From: Bacteroidaceae bacterium
GTDB lineage: Bacteria; Bacteroidota; Bacteroidia; Bacteroidales; Bacteroidaceae
Assembly: GCA_017509605.1 (NCBI GenBank)
Contig: JAFWPH010000028.1
Location: forward strand, 1 to 64,000
DNA: 64,000 nucleotides
Reading direction: 5' to 3'
Position numbers and translations under genes: made by a program. Numbering within the stretch: position 1 is the stretch's first letter; the number at the start of each line of letters is the position of its first letter. Positions 34,455-42,941 of the stretch are shown in pieces. The notes under the pieces were generated by a model. The model saw only the letters and a program-made list of their open reading frames with translations, was not told the origin of the DNA and searched no databases.

Positions 34455-35192
34455 TCATTCTTCCACGATAGCCCTCCATTGTTGGGGCAGTTCACTTGCA
34501 TTGCTGAAAGTGGCGAGTGTTTGTCCTTCACTATCCTTGATGGTATATGGGGCATCCACATCGTATTCCTCATATTCATCGGCATCGTTAACGAAGATGA
34601 GTTCTTCCTGGGTCTTCAAAGTGTTGTTTTCCCAAACGCTGCGTGAGAAGTAGTTGGCAAATGCGGATGCGCTTCCTCCCTCGAAAACAGATTTGGATTC
34701 AGGATGGAGTGTGAAATTCTGTAACATAGGTTCTCCGAGCATACCAATCCTATTGAACTGGTGATCCTCAGGATTCCAGACGACAAGCGTGCTGTAGGTG
34801 CGCGATTGTCCGGCTCCGATAAAGATATCAACATACCCATCGAAGTTTGCATCCATAAAGTGGATGGATCTATCTCCATCGGTTGCCAACGGCTCATCAT
34901 CGGTTCCGGAGATGGTTTGGAGCAGTTGGTCGTCGCGATAGATAGATGCTTCCGTGATATCATTTGAAAGAACCACCTTCAAGCCTTCGTATTCGGTTGG
35001 GCATTGCGCCAATGTAATGATGCCATTGGCATCGGTCTCAACCTTAGGGGCTTGCATGCTTTCCCTGTTCTGTGTTGTACTGTCGGCAGGAGCATTGTTT
35101 GTCGTAGCGTTGTCTGTGGATTTTGATTTACAAGCTGATATCATGATGAGAACAACCAACATGATTATCGATAGAATAGCATTTTTTTTCAT
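34455..35192 (-). CDS. Lipoprotein with XAC2610-like domain
   Basis: A 245-residue lipoprotein. The signal sequence ends in the lipobox ISAC (Cys ~21), followed by a Thr/Asn/Ser-rich linker. The mature part contains MDANFDGYVDIFIGAG, the calcium-binding-like 'DxNxDGxxD' segment of XAC2610/VCBS-like proteins, then a beta-rich region. It shares this architecture with the lipoprotein at 36568-37194 and may be cotranscribed with the SUMF-type lipoprotein upstream (97-bp gap on the same strand). Confidence 0.7.
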   Translation of the reverse strand: MKKNAILSIIMLVVLIMISACKSKSTDNATTNNAPADSTTQNRESMQAPKVETDANGIITLAQCPTEYEGLKVVLSNDITEASIYRDDQLLQTISGTDDEPLATDGDRSIHFMDANFDGYVDIFIGAGQSRTYSTLVVWNPEDHQFNRIGMLGEPMLQNFTLHPESKSVFEGGSASAFANYFSRSVWENNTLKTQEELIFVNDADEYEEYDVDAPYTIKDSEGQTLATFSNASELPQQWRAIVEE

Positions 35193-35196
35193 AAGT

Positions 35197-35226
35197 GGGA
35201 GTTAAAGAGGGAGTTAAAGAGGACGT
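35197..35226 (-). repeat. Short GGGAGTTAAAGA tandem units
   Basis: Two exact copies of GGGAGTTAAAGA and a third partial copy upstream of the lipoprotein ATG. They are the reverse complement of the AACTCCC units at 19468 and 31031. Confidence 0.55.
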
Positions 35227-35289
35227 TACTATTGCTGACGGCATAGTGTTGGCAACAATTATGCAATCATGAATCATCAGTGTTTGCCG

Positions 35290-36129
35290 TTATTTGTCAA
35301 TGGTCATAGCGATGCGGAAGCCCATACTACCAAAGACGTAACCACGGGTATAGCCACGTTTCGACACTCGGCAGTCTTTGTCTTCGCTGGTGAAATTACC
35401 GCCACGTACGGTTTGTTTCCCAGTGTCAGACTCCACCTTTGGGTTGGTTTGGCTCTCATTGCTGTAGGAGGTGTAATCATCAGCGCAATACTCATCCACA
35501 TTTCCGCACATATCGTAAATGCCCAGTTCGTTAGGTGCTTTGCTCTTCACAGGATGGGTTCCGCTATCGATATCGTTGAACCAAGCCACATCGGAAAGGT
35601 TGTCAGAACCGGCATATATGTATCCCTTGCTTTTGTTGCCTCCTCGAGCCGCATATTCCCATTCAGCCTCTGTAGGCAGGCGGAATTTGCGACCAGTCAG
35701 CTCGCTGAGTTTCTCGGCAAAGAAATCGCAGTCTCCCCCTTCAATGGATTCCACAGGTAAGTCCGCTTCCTTCTTATCCGCGGGGTTTTCTCCTATCACT
35801 GCCTCATACAAAGCCTGAGTGACCTCTGTCTCACCGATATAGTAGTCGGATAATGTGACTTCGTGTGCGGGTTTCTCATCAGCCTTGGCGTCTTTACCTT
35901 GCTCTGGCGTGGCGCCCATTGTGAATGTGCCTCCCTTGACCAAGATCATGTTGAAAGTGACGTCTTTCACCGTGAAGGATATTCTCTCTTCATTGGTGAT
36001 GCTGTCTTTGGAGGCTTTGTCAGCGCCTTCATTGGGTGTACTTTTTGGTGTGGATGGCGAACCACAAGATAACAAGAACAAAGGACACGCCAAGAGAGGC
36101 ATCAGGAATAGGGAATGTAGTTTTTTCAT
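35290..36129 (-). CDS. SUMF1/FGE-domain lipoprotein
   Basis: A 279-residue lipoprotein with lipobox LLSC (Cys ~22). The body is a formylglycine-generating-enzyme-type fold: MILVKGGTFTMGATPEQGKD, YYIGETEVTQALYEAVIGEN, RLPTEAEWEYAARGGNKSKG, WFNDIDSGTHPVKSKAPNEL, and the ending RGYVFGSMGFRIAM. The cysteine pair needed for the formylglycine reaction is not evident, so it is probably a binding or structural member, as is common in Bacteroidota. It has a good promoter about 160 bp upstream and may be cotranscribed with the XAC2610-like gene. Confidence 0.85.
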   Translation of the reverse strand: MKKLHSLFLMPLLACPLFLLSCGSPSTPKSTPNEGADKASKDSITNEERISFTVKDVTFNMILVKGGTFTMGATPEQGKDAKADEKPAHEVTLSDYYIGETEVTQALYEAVIGENPADKKEADLPVESIEGGDCDFFAEKLSELTGRKFRLPTEAEWEYAARGGNKSKGYIYAGSDNLSDVAWFNDIDSGTHPVKSKAPNELGIYDMCGNVDEYCADDYTSYSNESQTNPKVESDTGKQTVRGGNFTSEDKDCRVSKRGYTRGYVFGSMGFRIAMTIDK

Positions 36130-36290
36130 AAGATCTTACAGTATAAAATTGTGAATTGCTTTAACAAAGATATGGTCAAGGTTTGTTTCCTTTCAAAATA
36201 GACCTATGGCTTGATAGAAACTGCTACTAAAGCCAGTGTCTGTGAACGGATGGATAAATCTTCCCATATACCAGACCTTTTTATGGTATG

Positions 36291-36322
36291 CAAAAATACA
36301 CCTATTCTCTGAATGTGCCAAA
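36291..36322 (-). promoter_or_regulatory. Promoter of the SUMF-type lipoprotein gene
   Basis: On the minus strand TTTG (36319-36322), 20-bp spacer, TATTTTTG (36291-36298): a full match. The leader would be about 155 nt. Confidence 0.75.
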
Positions 36323-36363
36323 TCTTTATCAAGAAAACGCCATAATAGACTTATCCTATGATC

Positions 36364-36523
36364 TCTAAATTACTCCATCTCGGCATAGAAAAAGAATGAA
36401 TTCTTTTTGCTCTGCTTTCGATTTTTCGTAATATTGACCAAGGTCTAAATTACTCCATCTCGGCATAGAAAAAGAATGAATTCTTTTTGCTCTGCTCTCG
36501 ATTTTTCGTAATTTTGCAGTTAA
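36364..36523 (+). repeat. 80-bp tandem duplication carrying palindromic elements B and C
   Basis: Units 36364-36443 and 36444-36523 differ at only a few positions. Each contains CTCGGCATAG, the palindrome AAAAAGAAT-GA-ATTCTTTTT, and a CTCTGCT(C/T)TCG border (36379-36420; 36459-36500). Only the second unit ends in a consensus -7 box (TAATTTTG versus TAATATTG in the first). Confidence 0.85.
36486..36516 (+). promoter_or_regulatory. Promoter formed by the palindromic element, drives the downstream lipoprotein
   Basis: TTTG (36486-36489) in the right arm and border of element C, 19-bp spacer, TAATTTTG (36509-36516). The next gene starts at 36568, giving a leader of about 45 nt. Confidence 0.75.
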
Positions 36524-36567
36524 GAAATCATAACAAGAATAGATAATTCAACTATTAATGTATAATT

Positions 36568-37194
36568 ATGAAAATGAAACGAACACTATCAAAGATCGCC
36601 ATTGCAGCCATGATGTTGGCGGTGATGGTCTCCTGCGACACCAAGGGCAAGCAGGGCGGCACCCCAGAGAATGATTCAACAACAGTAACAGTTGAGACAA
36701 CGGAACTCATTGATGAAACCAATACAGAGGAGAGTGCATCTGAAACCCTGAATTTTGAGGTAAGCGTTGTTACTCCCGACCTCGAGGAGCAATATCCCCG
36801 TTACGAAGCCACAGTCACTTCGGGCGACAAGACCATACAAGTGCTTAAGGGCCAAACCGAGGACTACCCGAAGGACATGCTCCGCAAATTTGGTCAAGTG
36901 ACTCAGGTTGACGTGAACTTCGACGGCTATACTGACGTGTTGATTTGCTTGGGTGAGGTACCTGCAAGCGACCAGACCTTCCTTACCTACGACGCATGGA
37001 TCTACAACCCCGGGGAGGGTCAATTCCGTTTGCATGAAGGCTTTCGCGACATCTACAATGCCGAGGTCGATGCCGCCAACCAGCGCATCCTGAGCCATTA
37101 TCTGGTTCGCGATGGCAAGACAAAGTATTACAATGCCGTACGTCTGAAGGATGACGGCACCGTAGAGGAAATGGGTGAGGGTTGGACTGAATAA
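36568..37194 (+). CDS. Lipoprotein with XAC2610-like domain
   Basis: A 208-residue lipoprotein. The signal ends VMVSC (Cys ~23) and is followed by a Thr/Glu-rich linker. QVDVNFDGYTDVLICLG (~111-127) is the same 'DxNxDGxxD' motif as in the minus-strand lipoprotein at 34455-35192, and FLTYDAWIYNPGEGQFRLHE matches its 'W-p---F' region. The two are distant paralogues flanking a SUMF-type lipoprotein. Probably periplasmic or outer-membrane anchored; function unknown. Downstream is a shared terminator. Confidence 0.7.
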   Translation: MKMKRTLSKIAIAAMMLAVMVSCDTKGKQGGTPENDSTTVTVETTELIDETNTEESASETLNFEVSVVTPDLEEQYPRYEATVTSGDKTIQVLKGQTEDYPKDMLRKFGQVTQVDVNFDGYTDVLICLGEVPASDQTFLTYDAWIYNPGEGQFRLHEGFRDIYNAEVDAANQRILSHYLVRDGKTKYYNAVRLKDDGTVEEMGEGWTE

Positions 37195-37213
37195 CAATCC
37201 CTTATTGAGTTTT

Positions 37214-37260
37214 CTGAACCCACTTTATAGAGTAACTCAGTAAAGTGGGTTCAGTTTTTT
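37214..37260. terminator. Terminator between convergent genes
   Basis: A perfect 14-bp stem (37214-37227 with 37241-37254) followed by TTTTTT. The T run overlaps the stop codon of the minus-strand GNAT gene. Confidence 0.85.
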
Positions 37261-38179
37261 ATTTTCTCCATCTCTTGAGCATAGGGAAGAAGCCACGCAT
37301 CATCTGCTTGTATTCTTCCTTGGTTATGGGTTTTGGCATTTGTTTGTTGACTTCGTCCACGAACTGCGCGCAATGGTCAATCATCTCGTCCATCGTGCAG
37401 TCTTGCAGGAACTGTCCGTCCTTGTAACAATACCGGCAATAGTCAAAACATGTGCTGCCGTCGGCATTAGTGCCGCAGTCCTCGATGCGGGTCAGTGGCA
37501 TGCCACAACTTTGGCAGAACTGTGGTAGTTGTCCTTTCTGAAACGCTTTATCCTTTTTGGGGAATGAGGCTTCGTAAGCTTCAAAGGCCTCTGGGTTCTC
37601 GTCGGCCACGAAATAACCTTTAGGCGGGCAATAGGTGGCCTCCGTGATATCGTTGTCTTTCAGCCAGTTGGGGATGAGTTCTTGGGCGAGGAAATACGGC
37701 ACTGCGGCATCTTTTGGCTCTGAGTGATAATGGATGTTCAGTTTGCTGGCGAGGTCGAAGCCCAGATGCTTGTAAAACTCGATATTTCCTTCCATGCAGA
37801 GGAATCCGACACCCATCTCACGGGCCTTGTCCAACGCATGCTGGAGTAATATCTGTCCGTAGCCTTTGCGCTTGTATTCTGGGTGTATGCAGATAGGGCC
37901 GAAGGTCCATGATGGTTTTCTGCTACCGTCCTCAAGCACGAGTTCAGCCTTAGAGAACATCACATGGCCAATGATACGGCTTTCCATTCCCGGACATTTG
38001 CCGTTTAGTGGTTTCTCCTCCATCACGAAGTCAAGTTCAGGGATAAAGTCAGGGTTTGTACGGAACTGATGGAGCACATAATGTTCAGTGCATCCGGGGC
38101 GATAGACATTCCAAAAAGCCTCTCGCGTAAGGTTTTCCACCTCTCGGTAATCTTCAGGTTGTTCTAATCTGATATTCAT
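37259..38179 (-). CDS. GNAT acetyltransferase fused to a zinc ribbon
   Basis: A 306-residue protein with two parts. Residues 1-165 are a GNAT N-acetyltransferase: FGPICIHPEYKRKGYGQILL is the acetyl-CoA 'R/Q-x-x-G-x-G/A' loop (RKGYGQ), followed by VGFLCMEGNIEFYKHLGF. Residues ~215-306 hold a zinc-binding domain with C-x2-C (FCQSCGMPL) and CFDYCRYCY, followed by a helix-rich tail of the type annotated as 'putative zinc ribbon'. The fusion is common in Bacteroidota and Firmicutes. The substrate is unknown. Confidence 0.85.
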   Translation of the reverse strand: MNIRLEQPEDYREVENLTREAFWNVYRPGCTEHYVLHQFRTNPDFIPELDFVMEEKPLNGKCPGMESRIIGHVMFSKAELVLEDGSRKPSWTFGPICIHPEYKRKGYGQILLQHALDKAREMGVGFLCMEGNIEFYKHLGFDLASKLNIHYHSEPKDAAVPYFLAQELIPNWLKDNDITEATYCPPKGYFVADENPEAFEAYEASFPKKDKAFQKGQLPQFCQSCGMPLTRIEDCGTNADGSTCFDYCRYCYKDGQFLQDCTMDEMIDHCAQFVDEVNKQMPKPITKEEYKQMMRGFFPMLKRWRK

Positions 38180-38206
38180 TGTGTGACAAGGATTTTATGT
38201 TAAAAA

Positions 38207-38240
38207 GGGAGTTATAGAATCGAGTTAAAAAAGGAGTTAA
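38207..38240. repeat. Degenerate GGAGTTAA units
   Basis: GGGAGTTATAGAATCGAGTTAAAAAAGGAGTTAA-like run (three units, listed by position only beyond 20 bases) related to the repeats at 35197-35226. Confidence 0.45.
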
Positions 38241-38537
38241 TTCACCGCGCTCATGGGAGTTGAAGTGGACGAAAGTTTTCTGCTGGTAAAATTTTGGCCT
38301 ACTGTCCGTCCTTTTATTGGGCACATGTGAAGAGTTGATGCAAAAATATGAATAATTGCTGAGATTTTGTTGCTGATATCCACTCTTTTTGAATAGTTTT
38401 TGTATTACACATTATATAAACTCATTATCACAAGGAAGCGGATGCAACACTTTAATCTAAAGGGATTCTAAGACAATTTGTTTGTCCCTCTATGAAAAAA
38501 ACAAGAGTCTCAAGTAGGTAATCCATTAAAAATGCTG

Positions 38538-38545
38538 TAATTTTG
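38538..38545 (+). promoter_or_regulatory. Promoter -7 box upstream of the CotH gene
   Basis: TAATTTTG matches TAnnTTTG 28 bp before ATG 38574. No good -33 box. Confidence 0.5.
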
Positions 38546-38573
38546 CGGATAGATTGCTACGTTACACATTTTC

Positions 38574-41495
38574 ATGAAGTATCGCCTTGTCATACGTCTG
38601 TGGATAGCCATCTGTTGTCTGTGTATGGCCGTCCATGTGTCTGGTCAGTCCCACCTGTTCATCAACGAGATTCAGGTGGCCAACCTCGACCAGTACATCG
38701 ACTATTCCTTTAATTATGGCGCGTGGATGGAACTGTATAATTCCACCGATGAGTCTGTCAAACTTGAGGGCATGGTCGTGAGGCACACTGATGCAGAGGG
38801 TGAGGTGGCCCGTTTCAAGCTGACCAGAAATCACGGTTCAGTACCTGCTCGAGGATATGCTGTCCTGTGGTTCGACCACTTTACGGGAGGTTACTACGGT
38901 CCGGATGCGGTGAAGCAAGTCAATTTAGAAATGGACGCTGAGGGTGGTCTGTTGGAACTGCTCACTTCTGACGAAGAATTGGTGGATGCTGTGGATTATC
39001 CCGCCTCTGTGGCCCGCAGTTCTTACCTGCGTGTCACCGACGGTGGTGAGGACTGGGGATGGACGGCCCATCCCTCACCCGGTGCTTCCAACAATGGCTG
39101 TGTGGTGGCGACAAAGAGGCTTTCTCCCCCAGAGGTCAGTGTGAGCGGTGGTGTCTTCTCCGCCGGTTTAGATTTCACAGTCGCTATCCCTGATGGTGCG
39201 ACGCTCTATTACTCCACCGATGGTTCAGTGCCCATGCCCGGCAAGGGGACAATCAGTTTGAATGGACATTTCCGAGCCAATAAGACCACCATCTACCGTT
39301 TCGTTCTGGCTCGTGAGGGATGGCTCAACAGCCCTGTGGTCACGCGCTCCTTCATCATCGACAACCAAGGTTATTACCTGCCCGTGCTGAGTGTTAGCTC
39401 TCATCCCGACAACTTTTTTGACAATACCATCGGTATCTATGTGCGTGGCACTAACGGACGAACGGCCAACAACTCCAAGACTCCAGCCAACCAGAATATG
39501 GACTGGGAACGCCCCGTGAATGTGGAGTACTTCGTGCCTGACGCCAAGGGAGTATACAAAGAGGCGTTGAACCAGGAAGTGAGGTTCACCATTTTCGGTG
39601 GATGGACCCGTTTCAACTCGGGTAACGACTTCTTTGAGCACAGGTCGTCGTTCAAACTCAAGTGTGAGAAGGTTTTCGAGGGCATCAAGACCTATGACTA
39701 TCCCGTGTTCGACAGCAAGCCTTACATCAAGCTCAAGAGCATACTCGTGCGCAACGGCGGCCAGGACCAATACACCCGCATCAAGGATCCCGCCATACAC
39801 GAACTCGTCCGCACCAGCGGACTTTATCTGGACTGCCAGGCATGGCAACCCGCCCATGTTTTCATCAACGGTCATTATCTCGGAATGCTCAACCTTCGCG
39901 AGGAGAGCAACCGCCAGTTCGCTTTCAGCAACTATGGCATCGACAACGACGAGATAGACCAGTGGGAGGACGAATTCATCATGAAAGCTGGTGACGCCCG
40001 TCAGCTCAATAAATGGTACAATGCTGCCATTGCTCTGGGCCGCGATCCTACTGAAGAGAACTGGCAGGCGGTGTGCGATGTGTTGGATGTGGACGAATAC
40101 TGCAACTACATGGCCGCTGAGATCTACTCCGGCAATCTCGATTGGTTGCGGGGTGGTTTCAAGAATCTGAAAGGTTTCTGCTGCCGAGGTGATGACGGGC
40201 GTATTCATCTGGTGTTCCATGACCTCGACGGAGGTTTCGGAGACACCGACATGCTCCGTCAGGTGTTGACCAAGGGAACAAGGAAACTGCCGACGATCTT
40301 CAAGAACATGATGAAATACGAACCCTTTAAGAAACAGTTCATCGACGCCTATTGTCTGATGGGCGGCAGCGTGTTCGAGCCAGTGCGCAGTCAACCTGTC
40401 ATTTACAAGATGGCGGAATTGACAGCTCTTGCGCTCAGTTGGGAGGATGCCGATCCCAAGGTGAAGGCGAAGAGCTTGTATGAGTCCTTGGCCGACTCCA
40501 CTCGCAGGGCTGAGCTTTTGAAAACGCTTCGCGACGTGCTTGGACTGAGTGGAGAGTATCGTCTGAACATCCGTTCTAACGTGAAAGGCGCGAGGATCCT
40601 CTTGAATGGTCAGGAGATGCCGACGGGTCAGTTCGACTGGGTGCTTTTCCCGCCCATCCAACTCACTCCCGTGACGCCTGCGGGATATGTCTTCAAGAGT
40701 TGGAATACAGGCAAAGGCATCTTGACATCCGACTCTTTGGTCAGTGTTGATTCACTTTTAGAACGTGGCGAGTATGAACTTACTGCAGTGTATGAGCCTA
40801 TGGTGAGTGAACCAAGGCCTCCAAAGGTGCGCATCAATGAGGTGAGTTCGGCCAACGATATCTACGTGAGTGAGTATGGCAAGAAGAGTGACTGGTTGGA
40901 ACTCTATAACACCACTAACCAGGCCATCGACCTCGCTGGTTATTATCTGAGCGATGACCCCAACAACCCGTTGAAGTCTCAGATTGCCGCAGACCCCACA
41001 TTGGTAAATACAGTCATTCCGGCGCATGGCTTCCGCATCGTTTGGTGTGATGACCGGCCATCATTGACACAGTTGCATGTTGATTTCAAGTTGGAGAACG
41101 CTGACGATGCCTTTGTCTCCATCACCGCTCCTGACGCCCAATGGACAGACACCCTGCACTACCTTGCCCAAGCCCGTTGGCAGACCTTCGGCCGCTATTC
41201 CGATGGCGGCTCAGCGCTTGCTCTGTTCAGTCGTCCCACGATAGAGTTAGCCAACAGTGTGTGCACCGCCACCGACCTTTTCTCCGAGACGATACCCGTC
41301 GGTATTGACGAACTCATGATGGACGAAATTGCTGACACCTCCGAAGTCCTGTCAGTGGAATACTACGATCTCAGCGGTATCCGTGTCACTACGTTATTGC
41401 CCAAAAAGATATATATCGAGAAGACCCTCTTCCGCAACGGTCAGGTGCAGGTTCGGAAGACAACCTACCGGCACAGCCAAATCCAAGACCCCTGA
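38574..41495 (+). CDS. Secreted CotH kinase with lamin-tail and chitobiase-type domains
   Basis: A 973-residue secreted protein with a signal peptide ending VSG/QS. Domains in order: lamin-tail-like domain (~25-165, starts FINEIQVANLDQYIDYSFNY), a chitobiase/hexosaminidase-type domain (~185-270, TLYYSTDGSVPM), the CotH kinase domain (~275-640) with VFHDLDGGFGDTDM holding the D-x-D-x-GFG-like metal site (Asp550, Asp552), and a second lamin-tail domain (~755-890, VRINEVSSANDIYVSEYG). CotH kinases phosphorylate secreted proteins. The C-terminus (SVEYYDLSGIRVTTLLPKKI) resembles a secretion or anchor tail. It may modify surface proteins. Confidence 0.85.
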   Translation: MKYRLVIRLWIAICCLCMAVHVSGQSHLFINEIQVANLDQYIDYSFNYGAWMELYNSTDESVKLEGMVVRHTDAEGEVARFKLTRNHGSVPARGYAVLWFDHFTGGYYGPDAVKQVNLEMDAEGGLLELLTSDEELVDAVDYPASVARSSYLRVTDGGEDWGWTAHPSPGASNNGCVVATKRLSPPEVSVSGGVFSAGLDFTVAIPDGATLYYSTDGSVPMPGKGTISLNGHFRANKTTIYRFVLAREGWLNSPVVTRSFIIDNQGYYLPVLSVSSHPDNFFDNTIGIYVRGTNGRTANNSKTPANQNMDWERPVNVEYFVPDAKGVYKEALNQEVRFTIFGGWTRFNSGNDFFEHRSSFKLKCEKVFEGIKTYDYPVFDSKPYIKLKSILVRNGGQDQYTRIKDPAIHELVRTSGLYLDCQAWQPAHVFINGHYLGMLNLREESNRQFAFSNYGIDNDEIDQWEDEFIMKAGDARQLNKWYNAAIALGRDPTEENWQAVCDVLDVDEYCNYMAAEIYSGNLDWLRGGFKNLKGFCCRGDDGRIHLVFHDLDGGFGDTDMLRQVLTKGTRKLPTIFKNMMKYEPFKKQFIDAYCLMGGSVFEPVRSQPVIYKMAELTALALSWEDADPKVKAKSLYESLADSTRRAELLKTLRDVLGLSGEYRLNIRSNVKGARILLNGQEMPTGQFDWVLFPPIQLTPVTPAGYVFKSWNTGKGILTSDSLVSVDSLLERGEYELTAVYEPMVSEPRPPKVRINEVSSANDIYVSEYGKKSDWLELYNTTNQAIDLAGYYLSDDPNNPLKSQIAADPTLVNTVIPAHGFRIVWCDDRPSLTQLHVDFKLENADDAFVSITAPDAQWTDTLHYLAQARWQTFGRYSDGGSALALFSRPTIELANSVCTATDLFSETIPVGIDELMMDEIADTSEVLSVEYYDLSGIRVTTLLPKKIYIEKTLFRNGQVQVRKTTYRHSQIQDP

Positions 41496-41513
41496 CCATT
41501 ATTCAATCGATAG

Positions 41514-42428
41514 ATGGAACTTGACAAATTCGACCGACAGTTAAAGTTGATAGACTACTTATTGCGCAACACGCGCTACACGGTCGCCGAACTCGGCGAG
41601 CGGTTGGGATTGTCGCGTCGGTCCATATACAGGTATATCGAGTTCCTTCGTCTTGCTGGTTTTATCATTGACAATGAGGATGGCATCTACAGCATCGACC
41701 CAGGCTCGCCTTTCATCGCCAATCTGACCAGTCAGGTTCGTTTCACGGGTGTGGAGCTTGAGGCGATGGCAGTCCTGCTCAACAGCGCGCGTGATGATAA
41801 TCTCGCTGTGCGGAGTCTCAAGCGCAGGTTCTCCGAGATTTATGGCCTGAACCTGCTCAGTGGCGCTAAGGTCAACCGAAAGGAGGCCGCGAATGTGGAA
41901 CGGCTCTATGACGCCATAGCCCGTCGGCGCAAGGTGGTACTTCACAGTTATGCCTCATCCAATAGCGACACAGTCAGCGACCGTCTGCTTGAGCCTTTCA
42001 AGTTCCTGGGCATGAACAGGGCGGTCAGGTGTTATGAGATTTCTTCGGGTATGTGCAAGACTTTCAATGTGGGCCGCATACAAGGAGAGGTTGAAGTGCT
42101 TGACGAGCCGTGGGAGCATACCACGAGCCACATCACTTATTATACCGACATCTTTGGTTTCTCCAGCGAGCGGCAGTACCGTGTGAAACTCATCATGGGG
42201 CGTCTGGCCACCCGTGTGCTGATGGAAGAGTACATGGTAGAGGAGAACCAGTTGGTGATTGTTGACGACCACCATTGGATGGTCTCTCTGAAGGTTTGTG
42301 GTTTCAAGGGCATCGGCAGGTTCTATTTCGGTCTATTCCAAGACATAGAAGTGGTCGATAGTCCTGAATTTATGTCCTACTTAAGGGATAATTTACATCT
42401 TTTAACAGAAAAGCTCAAAACCCTGTAA
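41514..42428 (+). CDS. HTH/WYL-domain transcriptional regulator
   Basis: A 304-residue regulator. The N-terminal winged helix reads YTVAELGERLGLSRRSIYRY (~22-41). The WYL-like domain follows from ~130, with KVVLHSYASSNSDTVSDRLL and EPFKFLGMNRAVRCYEISSG, although the exact W-Y-L triad is degenerate here. WYL domains bind nucleic acid or nucleotide ligands. It starts 18 bp after the CotH stop, so it may be read from the same transcript. Compare the WYL C-terminal remnant at 358-522. The target is unknown. Confidence 0.8.
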   Translation: MELDKFDRQLKLIDYLLRNTRYTVAELGERLGLSRRSIYRYIEFLRLAGFIIDNEDGIYSIDPGSPFIANLTSQVRFTGVELEAMAVLLNSARDDNLAVRSLKRRFSEIYGLNLLSGAKVNRKEAANVERLYDAIARRRKVVLHSYASSNSDTVSDRLLEPFKFLGMNRAVRCYEISSGMCKTFNVGRIQGEVEVLDEPWEHTTSHITYYTDIFGFSSERQYRVKLIMGRLATRVLMEEYMVEENQLVIVDDHHWMVSLKVCGFKGIGRFYFGLFQDIEVVDSPEFMSYLRDNLHLLTEKLKTL

Positions 42429-42504
42429 AAATTACGTCTTGATTGTCGTACTTTGACACAAAATGTTCGTTATTTTGCATTGTCAACCAAAATAACGAAA
42501 AGAA

Positions 42505-42798
42505 ATGAAGAAATCCATTACCTATCAGTCGAGATTCTCCTTTATGGAGTCAGTTGTGTCAATTCGCAAGAGCATGTCAATGTCAGTGATGCGTTTGGGG
42601 GTAACCCTTTCCAATTGGTTTTCCCTCATTATGGAGGAGCGTATCAACCCGATGCAGTCGCTGCGGGTGTTTCACCTCGTAATAGCTTGCCTTTTCGCTG
42701 TGATGCCGGCAAGCATGCCGTTGGTGTTGCGTCTGCTGTTCATCGCATGGTTCGGGGTCACAGTCTTTCAGTTGCGCCAAGAAGAGAAAGACGTTTGA
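42505..42798 (+). CDS. Small membrane protein, hypothetical
   Basis: A 97-residue protein with two hydrophobic stretches (FHLVIACLFAVMPASMPLVL and, continuing, LRLLFIAWFGVTVF) after a basic N-terminus. No family recognised. An overlapping, longer frame at 42453-42845 exists in another phase but has poor composition. It lies downstream of the WYL regulator without an exact promoter match. Confidence 0.5.
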   Translation: MKKSITYQSRFSFMESVVSIRKSMSMSVMRLGVTLSNWFSLIMEERINPMQSLRVFHLVIACLFAVMPASMPLVLRLLFIAWFGVTVFQLRQEEKDV

Positions 42799-42894
42799 GG
42801 CATGACAAGACGGACATGTCCGCATCAGATATAGTTATCTTCTAAGACCATGGAATGCCAAGGTGGCTGAGTCACCGCCGTCGGGTAGGGTACA

Positions 42895-42930
42895 AAATCC
42901 CGGTTTGTTCCGGGATTTCCCTCCCTTTTT
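42895..42930 (+). terminator. Hairpin terminator after the small membrane protein
   Basis: AAATCCCGG (42895-42903) pairs with CCGGGATTT (42910-42918) over a 6-nt loop, followed by CCCTCCC and TTTTT (42926-42930). A GGTG...CACC mini-hairpin at about 42862-42877 precedes it. Confidence 0.65.
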
Positions 42931-42941
42931 ATTATGGAATT

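Larger units (their letters stand above)
36130..36567. other. Intergenic region with divergent promoters and a tandem repeat
   Basis: A 438-bp gap between divergent lipoprotein genes. It holds the minus-strand promoter (36291-36322), an 80-bp tandem duplication (36364-36523) containing palindromic elements B and C, and the plus-strand promoter formed by copy C (36486-36516). No gene is supported. Confidence 0.7.
38180..38573. other. Intergenic region between divergent genes
   Basis: A 394-bp gap. It contains GGAGTTAA-type short repeats (38207-38240) and the -7 box of the CotH gene (38538-38545). No ORF, tRNA or clear hairpin was seen. Confidence 0.5.

Noticed and set aside
39225-40661. 478-codon open frame on the minus strand
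   Set aside because: Fully antisense to the CotH kinase gene; the protein has no recognisable domain and low-complexity His/Val/Glu content typical of shadow frames.
42453-42845. 130-codon frame overlapping the small membrane protein
   Set aside because: It shares the region in another phase, lacks a hydrophobic or domain pattern, and its start is inside the end of the previous transcript.
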